Below, in pieces: positions 46,315 through 57,859 of a DNA stretch of 64,000 nucleotides (the first letter of the stretch is position 1; every line of letters starts with the position of its first letter). The notes under the pieces were generated by a model. That model had not been told where the DNA came from, did not search any database, and saw only the letters and a program-made list of their open reading frames with translations. The DNA lies in the NCBI GenBank assembly GCA_947652605.1, contig OX393582.1, positions 8,642,544 to 8,706,543 on the forward strand, written 5' to 3'. This DNA is from Elmis aenea. Taxonomy: Eukaryota; Arthropoda; Insecta; Coleoptera; Elmidae. The translations under genes were made by a program, and so were the position numbers.

Positions 46315-46647
46315 ATGAAAATAAAACATTTGAAAAACGATACAAAGAAAGACCTACAACAAAGTTATAGTTTAACATCTAATTTAATTAATATTTATGT
46401 AGATGGTGCTTTGAGTAAGTGGTTAAGCGAACTGAAAAATTATACGCAACTTCAGGAGAGCTACATTTATCTTTACAATGTTATCGCGGACGACCAGAAA
46501 TTGGCAGCGGATTTGGAAGACAGTTTGCAGCTGGAGTTATACAAACTAGACCAAACCTTCCCAACATATAACCTAGCAATATCTCCTGAAGTAAACAAAA
46601 ACAATGGCACTTTAAATAATAAGATAAAAAATAATACCGAGGAATAA
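46315..46647 (+). CDS. candidate coding exon or small ORF, unknown product
   Basis: A 110-codon frame opens with ATG at 46315 and closes with TAA at 46645-46647. The segment DGALSKWLSELKNYTQLQES and ADDQKLAADLEDSLQLELYK has a balanced amphipathic, acidic composition unlike the Lys/Asn/Ile-rich chance frames around it. The tail is Asn/Lys-rich. An alternative start is a splice acceptor at 46412 (TTTATGTAG), just before the part that looks coding. I do not recognise the family. No TATA-like or poly-A signal can be assigned. It could be the last exon of a host gene on the + strand whose other exons lie outside or in the large introns here, or chance. Confidence 0.3.
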   Translation: MKIKHLKNDTKKDLQQSYSLTSNLINIYVDGALSKWLSELKNYTQLQESYIYLYNVIADDQKLAADLEDSLQLELYKLDQTFPTYNLAISPEVNKNNGTLNNKIKNNTEE

Positions 46648-46734
46648 ACCAATAAAAGAAGTAAACAATTTTAAATTTACAGGAGACCTGTGATTTAAAA
46701 AAAAAAACATTTTCTTTAGGGCAGCTTGTCTTGG

Positions 46735-46855
46735 GTTGTGGAAAATTGCTGGAATACAATTGCTCGAAAAATTATTCCTCGAATGAAAACTTCCTCGAAA
46801 GCCTAGTTGTTTGACTAACAATTTCCCGAAAAGAAAATTGCTAGAAATAATGAAA
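46735..46855 (-). repeat. degenerate short-motif repeat, inverted copy of 20950-21115
   Basis: Read in reverse it follows TTTCTAGCAATTTTC, GGGAAATTGTTAGTC, TCGAGGAA and TCGAGCAATTGTATTC, in the same order as 20950-21115. Confidence 0.65.
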
Positions 46856-48464
46856 TATGTTAATTTAAAAAAATCGAGGCATTTGCCCCTGTGCCTTCCA
46901 ATGTGTCGTAACCTGTGGTAAGTTTGTTTTTGTCATTTGACTTCAACAATGGTTCTTCTAATTGTCTGATTCTCTGCTTATACGCAATAAACATGTAGAA
47001 GCAGATATGCTAAAACCGTAGCGGATAACAGACTTCAAGACAAGATAAAAAAAGAAGAAAAAGAATATTCTTTGCATTCAATTATTTTTGAGATTACTGA
47101 ATTGTTTTCCTTCGTTTTATTTTTTATTTTTTCAAATGGCACTTAGCACTTTCAGTCATGTAATTTTAAAGCTCTTGGAACTTCAAAAGGTGAAAACTTG
47201 CAAAATCTCTAAAACCGAGTGTCAGATTTATGCAAAACTTACTTTTATCTTACCGTTGTGGACCATGTCCAAACTTAATTAAGAATATTGAAAATTGTTG
47301 TTTAAAATTACTTGCTTAACCATATTTTTAATTATTAACAGTTTTTTTTTGTATCCCGTTAAGTAAGGAAACTGCTCTCTGTGACAATGTATAAAAGCTG
47401 GTGTCACATGAATTTTTACGAATCTTTTTTTATCCTAAATTTAGTGATAGACCATGAACCAGATTTTGTAAAAATTAAACATTTTTGGAAACATAAATTA
47501 CCAAACATTTTTTAATTTTTGACATACTTTTTGAATGCCTTAGTATGTTCTGCATTTTTAACAATGTTAATTATCACAAACAATCGAAGAGAGTTTCGTT
47601 AGTTTTGTTAGGTAAAAAAATTATGAAAGCATTAAGTGATACGGACAAACAGTTTGCCATCTTGAAAGATTGAGTCAATAAACTTTGGTTAAAGTAGTAA
47701 AGCTCTTATTGCAATTCGTCATAAAATTGATATTTTATTTGCAATATTTATGATCAAGTCACTTCTTGTGTAAATTTAGAAATTTTATGTAACTTGATAT
47801 AAATCAAACGGCGCTGTGCCGCGCCTGCTTTCACTCATTTTAATAAACTTTTTTTAATAAACCCTTAAATCAAAAAAACTTCAGAAAAAATCTTTACTAG
47901 TTGATCGCGAATATCGATAAGCATAAGATAATAATTATAAGGAAAAGCATGTTCATCGTAGTTAACCATTAAGTTCAAGGTTTCTCGAGATCGTGTTAGG
48001 TAGCAATATTACATTGTCATTTGCACTAATAATAACGTATCGCACAAATTGCTGTTAATTATAAGTTACAATTCACTTTCATGCGAAAAAAAGCAGCAGT
48101 ACAACAGAACAGTTAATTTGGTTTTATAGGTGTATCAGGGACCTTGACGATAAGTAAAAACGTATTAGTTTAATTTTGAGTGTGATACAATTTAATATAA
48201 ATTTGTTTTTGTTATTAGCTTTTAAGGTTTAGCATTTAAGTTGCTTTAATTTTTAATCGAAAATTTAATTAGTAGCCGAACATGTATCGAACATGGCCGT
48301 TATGTTTTTTGTTGCACAGAGATTAATAAATTCATTTAGGTTTGTAAGTTGCGAGATTTGGTATTAATATCTAAAAATTTGCGTTGGGACTCTTAGTTTA
48401 GAAATCTGTCCCAAAAAATTTACAAAATGCATATTGGTTTTTAAACTTATTTTCCTTTATTTTT
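46856..48464. other. AT-rich spacer with one MITE relic
   Basis: 47380-47550 (GACCATGAACCAG ... GACATACTTTTTGAATGCC) is a diverged relative of the right arm of the MITE at 35614-36435. Nothing else can be supported. Confidence 0.45.
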
Positions 48465-48635
48465 AGAGAAACTGACGAAATAAAACATTTTCTTAAAGCA
48501 ACTTTTTTCTCTAGGCCCGAAGAAGCTCAGCACAAGCCTTTATGTGAAGATACGAAACCTACCAACAAAGCGCGACAAAACGCAAAACCTAAAAATAAAA
48601 CAGAACCCACATTTAGCCCAACAAACGATACCTAA
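48465..48635 (+). CDS. candidate terminal coding exon, unknown product
   Basis: A pyrimidine-rich stretch (CTTATTTTCCTTTATTTTTAG, ending at 48466) looks like a splice acceptor. The frame after it reads ETDEIKHFLKATFFSRPEEA then QHKPLCEDTKPTNKARQNAK and ends FSPTNDT with TAA at 48633-48635. A second acceptor-like CTCTAG lies at 48511-48514. The charged, Pro/Thr-rich composition differs from random translation of this AT-rich DNA. I do not recognise the protein. With the frame at 46315 it could belong to a + strand host gene, but no splice donors were linked, so this remains a hypothesis. Confidence 0.3.
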   Translation, partial: RETDEIKHFLKATFFSRPEEAQHKPLCEDTKPTNKARQNAKPKNKTEPTFSPTNDT

Positions 48636-48689
48636 CAATGTATTTTCAGTTGGTCCTTTCAGTGTTTGTTCGGCCTTCCTAGACTTGTT

Positions 48690-48960
48690 GTTGTTACACT
48701 TGCTCTGTACTCCAGGAATTTATTGGAGAGTCGGTGTTCGCCAATTCTATCAATATGATTGTGGCATTGTTGTCGATACATTTTTATTTTTCTTTTAAAC
48801 TCTTTTCTAGCATTTCTGTATCCAGCCACCGAACTCTGAAATCTGATTTATATATGGATTTCTTTCTAATTTTTAACACCCCATGTCTTCTCGGTACATA
48901 CAATTATTTCCATCTGTTCATGGTTCTTCCTACTTCTGTTCTTAATTTTTGCTTATACTC
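48690..48960 (-). pseudogene. LINE fragment, linker between endonuclease and polymerase (R1/I-like)
   Basis: The minus-strand reading GYRNARKEFKRKIKMYRQQC is a typical Arg/Lys-rich segment between the endonuclease and reverse transcriptase domains of R1/I-type LINEs (Y..ARKEYKRAI..AKR). Nothing catalytic is visible. It lies downstream, in minus-strand order, of the C-terminal piece at 49100, so the two are from different copies or a rearrangement. Confidence 0.5.
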
Positions 48961-49099
48961 TTATCATCTATGGTTATCTTTGTTATTCCATTATGTTTTT
49001 AATAATAATAATTTCCGCAGAGGTGGTCTTTTTTTAGATTTCTGTACTGCGACCTGTTGGTTCATTGATCCTCAGGAAAACTGTGTTTTTTTTTAACTT

Positions 49100-49330
49100 A
49101 AGGGTGTTTTTCTTAACTCTTCTTGGTTGGTTTTTCCATCCTTTGAAGTCTGCGCCCATGGGTTGTGATTCCTTCACAATAGCATAGTACACGACGAGTT
49201 TTTTCTTGTTCACCACATCCTCTGCATATATCGATCTCTAAGAAACCCATTACGTAGAGGTGTTTGTTTAGCCAGCAGTGTCTTGTGATGAGTCATGGGT
49301 GCTCTATTTACACTGCTCATCCTTAGCGTT
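49100..49330 (-). pseudogene. LINE ORF2 C-terminal CCHC-like region (R1/I-like)
   Basis: The minus strand reads WLNKHLYVMGFLEIDICRGC then GEQEKTRRVLCYCEGITTH. This matches the tail of R1/I-type LINE polyproteins (H...L.GLAESP.CR.CGEEEETAEHVL..CP), a putative zinc-binding end. One short open block remains and the upstream part is absent. Confidence 0.7.
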
Positions 49331-49639
49331 TGTCTCTTTTTTCCCTTAGAGACGTTTGACAGGGTTGCTTTGGAATAAGCATTATGCTCTTTTATTCTGC
49401 TATAGTATGTTCTTTATGTTTCTTTCGCTATTTTTCCATTTCTGCTATCTGTATCTTCTTCATAGATCATTGAGTAGGGATTCAAGTTGCGCTACCGAGG
49501 ATCTGAACAGTAAATAAAATTCTCTAATCTATAAGACAAACGACCTGCAGGTCTGTAAATTTGATGTTATAAACCTTAAAGTTCTATGTCTTAAAATAAT
49601 GAAGTTATAGGGCTAAGACGTTCCTACTGGGACGCCCTA
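49331..49639. other. no recognised feature
   Basis: T-rich DNA, possibly older LINE sequence, with no clear motif. Confidence 0.4.
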
Positions 49640-49641
49640 TA

Positions 49642-50440
49642 CAGGGTGTCCCAATTATACACTGCCAAAAAGTAGGTGCATATTCCTGAGTGAAAATGAT
49701 GACCATTTGTCAATTATTTTGTTATCCGAAAATGCTTCCTTTCAAAGTTAGAGACCTCCAAAGTTGCAAGAAAAAAAAATCAAAAATTCGATTACGTCCT
49801 AGCCGTTTAAGCTAGAGCTATCAAATTTGGCCGAAATGTTTAGGTGTTTTCCATTGACTTTGTGGGATAATTGGAAAGAAAACGCGTAATTGGAAGTATG
49901 ATTTATAGTCAGGTCATCAGCTTACCAGGCGAACATGCTTTAAGTCAAGCATGACATTAGCCAACTAAGTTTAGTAAAAAAAATATTTGTGGTGTATAAA
50001 CAGAGTTTGTCGATGCATCTTTAGTGCTAATCTTCTCGAAAACGGCTACGTTTACAGCAAAAAACAAAGAGGGACGATTTTTTTTCTCTTAAGTCGTACT
50101 TTCTCATGGACGAATGACATTTTCAATTTTATTCCAGAGAAAAAAAATCTGAAGATGGTAAGCGGATGACCTGACTATAAATCATACTTCCAATTACGCG
50201 TTTTCTTTCCAATTATCCCACAAAGTCAATGGGAAACACCTAAACATTTCGGCCAAGTTTGATAGCTCTAGCTTAAACGGCTAGGACGTAATCGAATTTT
50301 TGATTTTTTTTCTTGCAACTTTGGAGGTCTCTAACTTTGAAAGGAAGCATTTACGGATAACAAAATATTTGACAAATGGTAATCATTTTCACTCAGGAAT
50401 ATGCACCTACTTTTTGGCGGTGTATAATTGGGACACCCTG
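49642..50440. mobile_element. 799-bp foldback MITE
   Basis: CAGGGTGTCCCAATTATACA at the left and its inverse at the right, with TA on both sides. The inverted arms are about 290 bp and nearly identical, leaving a short AT-rich centre. A half copy is at 150-320. Open frames inside are chance readings of the arms. Confidence 0.92.
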
Positions 50441-50523
50441 TATAACAAATATTTTAAACTACAAAAAAATGCGGCCTTTCTCAAAGTTTTTATTTGACCC
50501 ATTGCTTCTAAAAAATCTTAGGC

Positions 50524-50775
50524 CAGTGGTTCTCAAACTCTGAAGCGCGCCCCCTAGGGGGGCTCAGACAGATGTAATGAAGCGCGAAGAACCAAAAGGG
50601 AAAACTATTTATTTATTGGAAAATCGAGTCACGAGTGTGAAACAGGACGGATTTAATAACATTTGAAGGACCTTTTTTATAGTCACCAATGTGAAACAGG
50701 AGGGACTGAAAGGGGGACCAATAAAAATCGAGGTAGAAAAGGAGGACGCAAGTTCAAAACCGTCAAGAAACACTG
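50524..50775. mobile_element. hAT-type MITE with 8-bp target duplication
   Basis: The left end CAGTGGTTCTCAAACTCTGA followed by GCGCGCCCCCTAGGGGG is the classic hAT start. The right end is GTTCAAAACC...GAAACACTG. The flanks TCTTAGGC (50516-50523) and TCTTAGAC (50776-50783) form an 8-bp duplication with one change. Confidence 0.85.
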
Positions 50776-50783
50776 TCTTAGAC

Positions 50784-52289
50784 ATTTAATTAGCGTTATT
50801 TTAAGGATTCCCTGCTAAAGTTGAACATGATAGTGGCAGTACTAGTTTTATCTTGTTCTAGCTGTGCATTCTCCGGTATTACGCTTAATTGGTTTTAAGT
50901 AAAGTGCATTATTTTGTCCTTGTAACGCATAAATGAATGAAAAATAGCTGCAATTCCTGTCCTCAGTTGGTCTTAAACTTTAATAAATGTACGCCACATA
51001 TACCTATGCATAACGCGGCTTACATCCGCTCCTTGCACTGCGAGGTAAAAACTGTATTATTTAAATTACAATTTATGTTACCTACACGCGTTAGATATGT
51101 ATGAAAAACTTCACAAAACGCGTGAATGAATGTTATTTCTTTTCCCAGATAATAAATTTAATTAATCATTATCTTAACGATTATTCAATACAGTTCATTA
51201 AGTGACTAATTTAATTCCTAAAATGCTAACAAACAGAAGCACATTTTTGTAATAATCCATTACACACTTGTACTTCAATCAAGTTTGCAGTTGCAATTAT
51301 GTTCAGGTATAAGGTAAATAAGGTCTAATATATTATATTAATAGACAGGAAACTAGTTCTATTTTTTTTATTTCTAAAGTTCACGCAGTCGTGTTTTACT
51401 GACTACAAAATTCTACAACGGCAAGGTCGATTGGATTATTCCAATAACAATAACTTTTACATTTTTATATACTACGAGCAATAAAGCAAAACGCAGTTTA
51501 TTTTATGTATTATTGCATTTTCTGAATCACATAAATTAAAACCAAATAATTGATAGGTAACAATAGGATATTAAAACATATTAAAAGATACAGAAATAAA
51601 TTGGTGTGAAATATGAAATGTATATTGCAATATTTTAACAATTTACTTGTGCAATGCACCCAAATATTTGAATTTTTGTTAACAGCTGTCTTAGAATCAG
51701 ACTATAAAAAAGGATTAAAAATTACAGTCTAAAATCAATAAACATTAACGTTTCAAAACAAGTTTAAAGCAGAACATTATCCTAAATATTGTTATCGGTT
51801 ATAAAGTATCGTCTGTCGACCGATTTGGATTAGCACAGGATTAAGAACTGAAAAATCGTGTGTTACGGCACTAGTCAGATTATAAGGCGTTGGAGAACAA
51901 CAACAAACCGTAAATAAAAATAGTGGGCCATGTCGTGGACCTCAATAAAATTTTGCATAAAATATAGGTATATTAATAAACATGAGTTAGTCGTTAGCGA
52001 TCATGTTTTGGTGCATGCTAAAATCGTATTTCGCTCAATCTGTCTTTGTACTTTGTGTATAAAAATTCCGAGAAGTACCTATTAGACAGAGCCATTTAAT
52101 TTTTTTACTAATAAGAATGGCTCCGATTATGACATACATTGACCAGAGTTCTTTCGTTGAAAAAACTCTAACAGTGACAATTTTTATCCTTAGTTACTTT
52201 CTATAAGATTCATCTTTCCACAATAAAAACACGAATTCACATAGGCCCCAGGTAAACAAATAATTTGAATATTTTTTTATTAAAAAACA
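50784..52289. other. no recognised feature
   Basis: AT-rich DNA with no supported signal. Confidence 0.5.
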
Positions 52290-52904
52290 ATTGTGGCATG
52301 TAGTCCGGAGCCCTGTGAATCTCGAGCCCGGGAAATTTTACCCCATCGCCTTCCCCTCTCGACGGCCCTGTGGGTACCTCGCTTATTATAAGAGCTAGAC
52401 CTTAGCTTTAAATTAAGAGAAATTGCTGAATTTCATGCCAAATAATATTGTTTTAACAGATTTTAAATATCTGCAACCGTTGTCATACAAACAAAAATCT
52501 GAGATGTGGCTATGTAAACGTACCGGGTTTGTGTCATGCCCTAGCGTTGGAGTCTCTCTAACATTGGGGCTATAGGGAACTCTTTTAATATTAGAGATAG
52601 AACATAGGTTTAAATTTGAAAAAGGTGTTAAATTTTATGGTGATTAAGAATATCAAAACAGATTTCAGATATCTGCAACCGTTTTCAAGTAAATTAAAAA
52701 CATTGACATGTAAATGCACCGGGTTAGTGTCTTGATATCGAGAGACGTGACTGAGCCCGGGGGAAAATTTTTTATGGGCCCCAAATAAATGAATTCTTTA
52801 AAAATCGATTTGCTAAAAAAAATCTGTGGTATGATCTCCGGGCCTCTGTGAATCGCGAGCCCGAGGATTTTTACCCCATCGCATCCCTCCTCTCGACGGT
52901 TCTG
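52290..52904. repeat. direct repeat pair of a GC-richer dispersed repeat
   Basis: 52290-52372 and 52824-52904 share AGCCC(G)GG...TTTTACCCCATCGC and CCTCTCGACGG(C/T). A third, inverted copy lies at 39163-39243. Between them, two stretches with GCTTATTATAAGAGCTAG and ATATCTGCAACCGTT resemble decayed ends of the 19790/42774 family. Confidence 0.65.
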
Positions 52905-53039
52905 AGTTAAGACAAAATATTTTGCAATGATAATTGAGTAAACGCAATAGGAACTAGCTTTTGGCAAATATATTGTGGTTTAACAATGCACTATGATGCA
53001 AGTAATGAAACAATTAGATAAGGATTTGGAATAAAAGAT

Positions 53040-53200
53040 TCGTTACTAGGAACTTTTGAAAGGAATTAAAAAAGAAAGTACCGAAACTAATATACAAGTG
53101 GACTGTCATGCAAGGAAAGAAGAAAGGAAGACCAAGTACACCCTGGAAAGATGAAATAGAGACGCCTTGAAGAAGATAGTTGGCAAAAATTCACGATTAG
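53040..53200 (+). pseudogene. LINE 3' tail fragment (different subfamily)
   Basis: The reading MQGKKKGRPSTPWKDEIE is the basic GRPR.RW.D box at the end of RTE-like reverse transcriptases, followed by a broken EEDSWQ-like block. Only this box is visible, so family assignment is approximate. Confidence 0.5.
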
Positions 53201-54640
53201 TATATGATAAAGATGCTGTAAAAGAGTTGCTGTGTGCTGTGTACATACATTTTGTTTAACAATGAATAAATTTGTGCTGCGCAGATATAGGTATAGACGA
53301 AATGCAAATATGTTGCAAACATTTTTGTCGTGATATGCTTCCTAATTTGTATAAATAGAATAATTAGAAAGTAAAAGCGAATTAAATAATAAAATGACGA
53401 ATTAGATATGCAGAGAAACAAAGTTTTTTGTTTATTTAATTTAAATTTATAAGTTTACGTATATATTTTTGTTTTTTTTTAAGAAAGGTGACATGTGTTA
53501 TGCAGTTTATATTTAAATTACTCAGAGCAATTTATCCACCAGAAGTGCATTTATAATTTTTAAATTTTTTATTTGAATGTAATTTTTAAGGAACTTTAGA
53601 TCCGTCACCAAAAAACATAAAGGCCTGCAGGGCGTTTAGAAAAACAGTTATTATATCCTTCAGGCGTTTATGGCCGTTGTTTTCCGGTTGGCAACCGCGT
53701 CGTCTTCAATTGAGTCTTTATCAACCGTTTTATCTTCGTCCATTTTAAAGTTTTCTGCGGATTTCTGAATAAATCTTTGGAATTGGCAAAGTGTGTTGAT
53801 GTCTTATAAATGTAAATAATAAAATCTAAAACTTAAATATTCACAATCACAACTTTATCATTTAGCATCCGTCAAGTAAATCATGTTAAGATAATAATGC
53901 TTTCTTGCATCTTTTACAGTTAGTAACACAGTTAAGATAAATATCTCCACCACATGATAAATAATCATCCATAATAAGACTTACTTCAAAAACTGCACCG
54001 TGACACTTCGTTAAACATAATTCTACATACATCTTTGAGTTTTTCTCAGCGTAGATGCGAGTTTCTAAACCTAGTAGACCGTGGAAAAACAATAACTGCA
54101 AACGTGAATTCATACAAGTGTGTTATAAGTTAGTTTTGCTGTGAAGAATGGGTAATTTATTAGCAACTTTTGTATGTTCAAGTTTTAATTATTTGACGAA
54201 CGCGGTGTAACGACTTCACGTTGTTAATCGTAATACAGCAAAGGGGAGTTTTTTCGTGTTCAATTTGCATAGAGAGGGCTCTGCGATGGTCTAGTGGTAG
54301 TAAATATCGTAGGTAGGAACAAGAAAGGCCATAAAGCTCGTAGGTTGGCAAGACTGCAACATAAGTGTCTCATAAGTTGCAATTATCCTCGCTGCATATC
54401 CGTCCTCCCATTGTACACAGCCGCCAACCTTTCTAGAGCCCTAACTAATGTTCACAGGTTTTATAATTTATAAACGCTGGGGGTATGGTAGAGTTAATTA
54501 ATTTTGTTTAATTTTTACAGCGAGCAGATGTAACTAACTTTCCTTGGTAATTGTATTATGTATACAGCTTCCTTTTAATAAATTTATCAGAGGCATTGTA
54601 AAATATCTACATTTGATTTTGGCTAACATATTTCTTAATA
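53201..54640. other. no recognised gene
   Basis: AT-rich DNA. A tRNA-like A-box (TGGTCTAGTGGTAG) at about 54288 has no B-box and is not called as a tRNA. Small open frames show no family resemblance. Confidence 0.45.
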
Positions 54641-54826
54641 CAGGGATGCGCAAAAGTATGGAAACAGACAATTATCTAAAATGCTATTGTAGATATAACA
54701 ATAAAATTTTGTATCTAAACGTTATTGTATTTTTCGGATTCGGTGCAAATACTGAGGTTGCAAAACGACTTCCGGTTCAACCAGAAACAGACTCAAACTT
54801 TGAAGGCAATGAAGAACACATTATAC
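54641..54826. mobile_element. small MITE, relative of 19332-19504 in reverse order
   Basis: It starts CAGGGATGCGCAAAAGTATG after TA, contains CGACTTCCGGTTCAACC, and ends near CAAACTTTGAAGG...ACACATTATA. These are the same blocks as 19332, inverted. Confidence 0.65.
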
Positions 54827-54974
54827 AATTTTGAAAGCAAACTTGACAGTTCACACTTTGAAAATTAATTGTAGCTCGTCTTATATTGCGGAATAATTGA
54901 TCTAATTTAATGAAAGCTGTATCTCTTATAATAAACAAGATATCCATGCTCAAAAGCTTATCTGGGACACCCGG
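54827..54974. repeat. orphan TIR-element terminus
   Basis: It ends GGGACACCCGG followed by TA. It resembles 4310-4380 over ATCTAATTTAA...CTGTATCTC(T/C)TATAATAAA. Confidence 0.5.
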
Positions 54975-54976
54975 TA

Positions 54977-55652
54977 TATTTAAATACAAAATTTCTTCAG
55001 CGGTTTTATAGTTTTGAGGCAGGTATTAAAAAATAATAATAATCCTTTAAATTATAAATAGTAACGATATTTAGTTTTTTTTTTATAATACCTCTGGTTT
55101 CATCTTTCGTTATTTCTGTTATGAGATGAAGAAGACATAATTTCCATTTTATAACATTTAATTTGTTAAAATTGGACATCTGATATTTTGAATATCTTTT
55201 TTTGTATTTTAAACTGTATTTTAAATTATGAAATCTATACCTGACTACCGAAATATTGATCGAAAATGCGACGAATAAAACTGACGAAATATTACCTCGT
55301 CTCAGGTTTCATAAGAGATTCTGTCATCTAACAATTTTAAAAGTCTATTTGTGAAATTTAGAATTTAACATCTACATTTTAATTTGTTGAAGAATGATTT
55401 ATAGTTAGCGTCACTTTATATTATAGCCGTTAACAATTACCAGCGCGAAAACATTTATGCTGAATGTAAACGGGACAGTTAAAATAATCAATTTATGTTA
55501 CTTATTGCAGTTAAACATCACGCGGCCTTATTTACGAATTTTTGTGATATTTATACCTTTTTATAATACCTCGAATACTTTACCTTGTTATGACTCTTGA
55601 CATTTCAATGTTAATTCTTGTAGTTTGTAATCATTGACAATATTATTATGCT
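54977..55652. other. no recognised feature
   Basis: AT-rich DNA with no supported signal. Confidence 0.5.
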
Positions 55653-55654
55653 TA

Positions 55655-55990
55655 CGAGGGTGGATTAAAAAGTTTGCAGCCTGGAAAAGAAACAATCGTT
55701 TAATAGGTTAAATATAACATTCATTTTTCTTCAAAACCTTCTTGAAGCACAATGCATTTATTTCTCCTATGCTCTAACCTTATTATACCTTTTTTTGTGG
55801 ATCGATTGGTCAAGGTATGCAAAATAAATCTTTGTTTGATGAAAAAATTTGCCCTACTAAGTGTTTTTTTTTTAAGTTTGAACAAATAGTAGTCAAAAGA
55901 AGCCACTTCTGGAGAATAAGGTGCAAGGGAAATTAATCAAAGCCTAGTTTTATAATTATAGACGTTGCAATTTGCAATTTTTTGTGATAA
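55655..55990 (-). pseudogene. mariner transposase C-terminus with its terminal repeat
   Basis: On the minus strand PYSPEVASFDYYLFKLKKKT then RLEHRRNKCIVLQEGFEEK and a stop match the mariner end (PYSPDLAPSDYYLFP.L ... LE.RW.KCIELQGDYVEK). The last catalytic Asp (FDYY) is kept. After the stop, the sequence runs to a mariner-type terminus whose + strand reads CGAGGGTGGATTAAAAAGTT, preceded by TA. A 60-residue gap region is scrambled. The N-terminal part is missing, so this is a 3' fragment. Confidence 0.8.
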
Positions 55991-56569
55991 AAGAACAACA
56001 TTTTCTTCACCAAACCCGATGTTTTTTCAATACTATTTTATTTATTATCTTAATCACTATTTATGTCCAATGGAATATTATTTTGTTTTCTTTAATAACA
56101 GATTAATATTTTTATTATTAGTATTAACGAATATCGAATAAAACTTAATTTATATAAAGTGAATATGGAACATATTATCATTTTAATTCTGGATCTCAGA
56201 AGAGAAAAGAAAAAAAAAAGATCTAGCCTAAGCCAAAGAACTCTAGAGACTTGGGTTATTATATTATGTTAAACATTTTGCTTTGAATTTTTTTTTTCGT
56301 ATTTTTAATACAGAATTACATAGTCTATATCAGAATGCGAGTCTTAAATGTATACCTTTCTTAAATAAAAAGATACCACGTTGTCTATCGCTTGTCTTGG
56401 GTCCGAATTTTCTGTGAACGGCCCTGTTTGGTGTAACTGCAAGGCAGGTCATGGAAAGTACTTCCGCGAGCTAACTGTAATCTCGGTATGACAGATAATA
56501 ATGAAAGTGACAGTAATATGTGAACGTATTAATATTTGTAGCTAAGCAAGCTGCTCAATCTAGTTCTTC
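55991..56569. other. no recognised feature
   Basis: AT-rich DNA. A very short frame MTDNNESDSNM near 56490 precedes the GC-rich island and could be a first-exon start, but it is too short to call. Confidence 0.35.
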
Positions 56570-56770
56570 TACAAAAATCAAGATGGCTTGTAGGTCGGTA
56601 GTCGGGCGTGGTCCGAGTCGAAGACACACCGCAGGACTCGGGGTGCGGCGGCATCAACTAGAGCACGCTGACGTCCTACACACACGTAATGTTCCCAAGC
56701 GCATTCAGGCACAGACAATTCGAAACTTGGGGCGACCAGATTCCCAAAATTCTCGCCTTTAAAATACCAA
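56570..56770. promoter_or_regulatory. GC- and CpG-rich island, possible promoter or first exon
   Basis: About 200 bases stand out as GC-rich with many CpG. The + strand frame through it (ending at 56762) is Arg/His/Gln-rich and resembles no family. The local composition is like that of 4960-5130. It may be a promoter with 5' untranslated sequence, or an inserted fragment. Confidence 0.3.
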
Positions 56771-57559
56771 CGGAACCTTTATATATCAAGTTCTCACAAC
56801 GATTACACATCACACCAAAATCGACCTTCAGAAGTGACGAATAATCGAATAATTTAAAAACCAGTAGTGCGTTTCGATGTCTGAAATTTCGTCTATTCGC
56901 GTTAAAAGCTTCCGACTACATAAAATATATCTCACTCGTCCACGTGTGATTGCTAAATTAATCAAGTGATTCGTAGATATTTGCATTTTAATTCCTTATG
57001 AACCCACTTATCGTGTATCGCAAGCAATTCAATTGAATAAATTAATGTAAAACAAGTCTATTGCCCTTGTAACGAAGGACCGTTAGCCGTTGCTTCAAAG
57101 ATTTACGTTTTTATGAACCATTTGCATCGCAAATTATCTTGGAACAGTTCTGTGGATACTTTGAACCAGAAGATAACGGCATATTTTTGTGATGCAGTCA
57201 CTGCACTCTTACTATTATTCCAAATATAGAATTGATGTTTCTCACTTTCGTTAGCATAATCGCGGCTGATGGAAATCTCATTTAAAATAAGGTGGTTCCG
57301 TCCTACATCGGCTCTCATAGTATACGATTGCTCTACATCATTTTGTATTTAAACAAGGCCAACGCTACCTATAGATAGTTCTTAACTACGATTTATTGTT
57401 AAGGCGTGTCCCACACGGGTTGATCGCCTGCGCACGAGTATCGTCTGGATGAAGAGAGTGACCAAAATTTATGATAATCAAAGCTATAATCGATTCGAAA
57501 ATTCAGAGTTGTGTTACGTGGTTAACGTTTTACTGTGAGTACTACTACTTCAAAATATA
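56771..57559. other. no recognised feature
   Basis: Mixed composition, no supported signal. A minus-strand 71-codon frame at 57103-57318 is not recognised. Confidence 0.4.
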
Positions 57560-57700
57560 ATTTTGATTTATCTTGTTGTGGTGATGAACGTTCTTTCAAG
57601 AACCCACAAAAAAATCAAGGGGGGTCAAATCCGGTGATTACATCATCCACGTATAAGATATTAGCGTTCCGGACAGATTTAATTGAAATCTTCCTCATAC
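57560..57700 (-). pseudogene. DDE transposase fragment with SPDLTPLDFF block
   Basis: The minus strand reads SPDLTPLDFF, the third catalytic block of DD41D-type mariner-like transposases (RSPDLTPLDFFLWG), with the catalytic Asp kept. It then shifts to LKERSS, matching LKERVY. Upstream residues weakly match the RWIGR.GPI.WP segment. Only about 45 residues survive. It is on the opposite strand to the mariner fossil that follows. Confidence 0.65.
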
Positions 57701-57859
57701 GAGTTTTTTTTTGTTATATACATAGAATGAGACAGAAGGTAAAAAATGGCAGGGCTGATTTTTTTTAGTATCAGATATTCATCAACAGGCGAAAACTAAA
57801 TTTCGTGCTAATTGTCTCTTAAGATCATTTACAATCGACGAAAAATAAGTTAATGTAGG

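Noticed and set aside
45890..46990. Repeat pair 45890-46020 and 46870-46990
   Set aside because: The similarity is loose and gapped, too weak to call without an alignment.
54281..54420. tRNA-like gene or SINE
   Set aside because: An A-box-like TGGTCTAGTGGTAG is present, but no B-box and no cloverleaf can be drawn.
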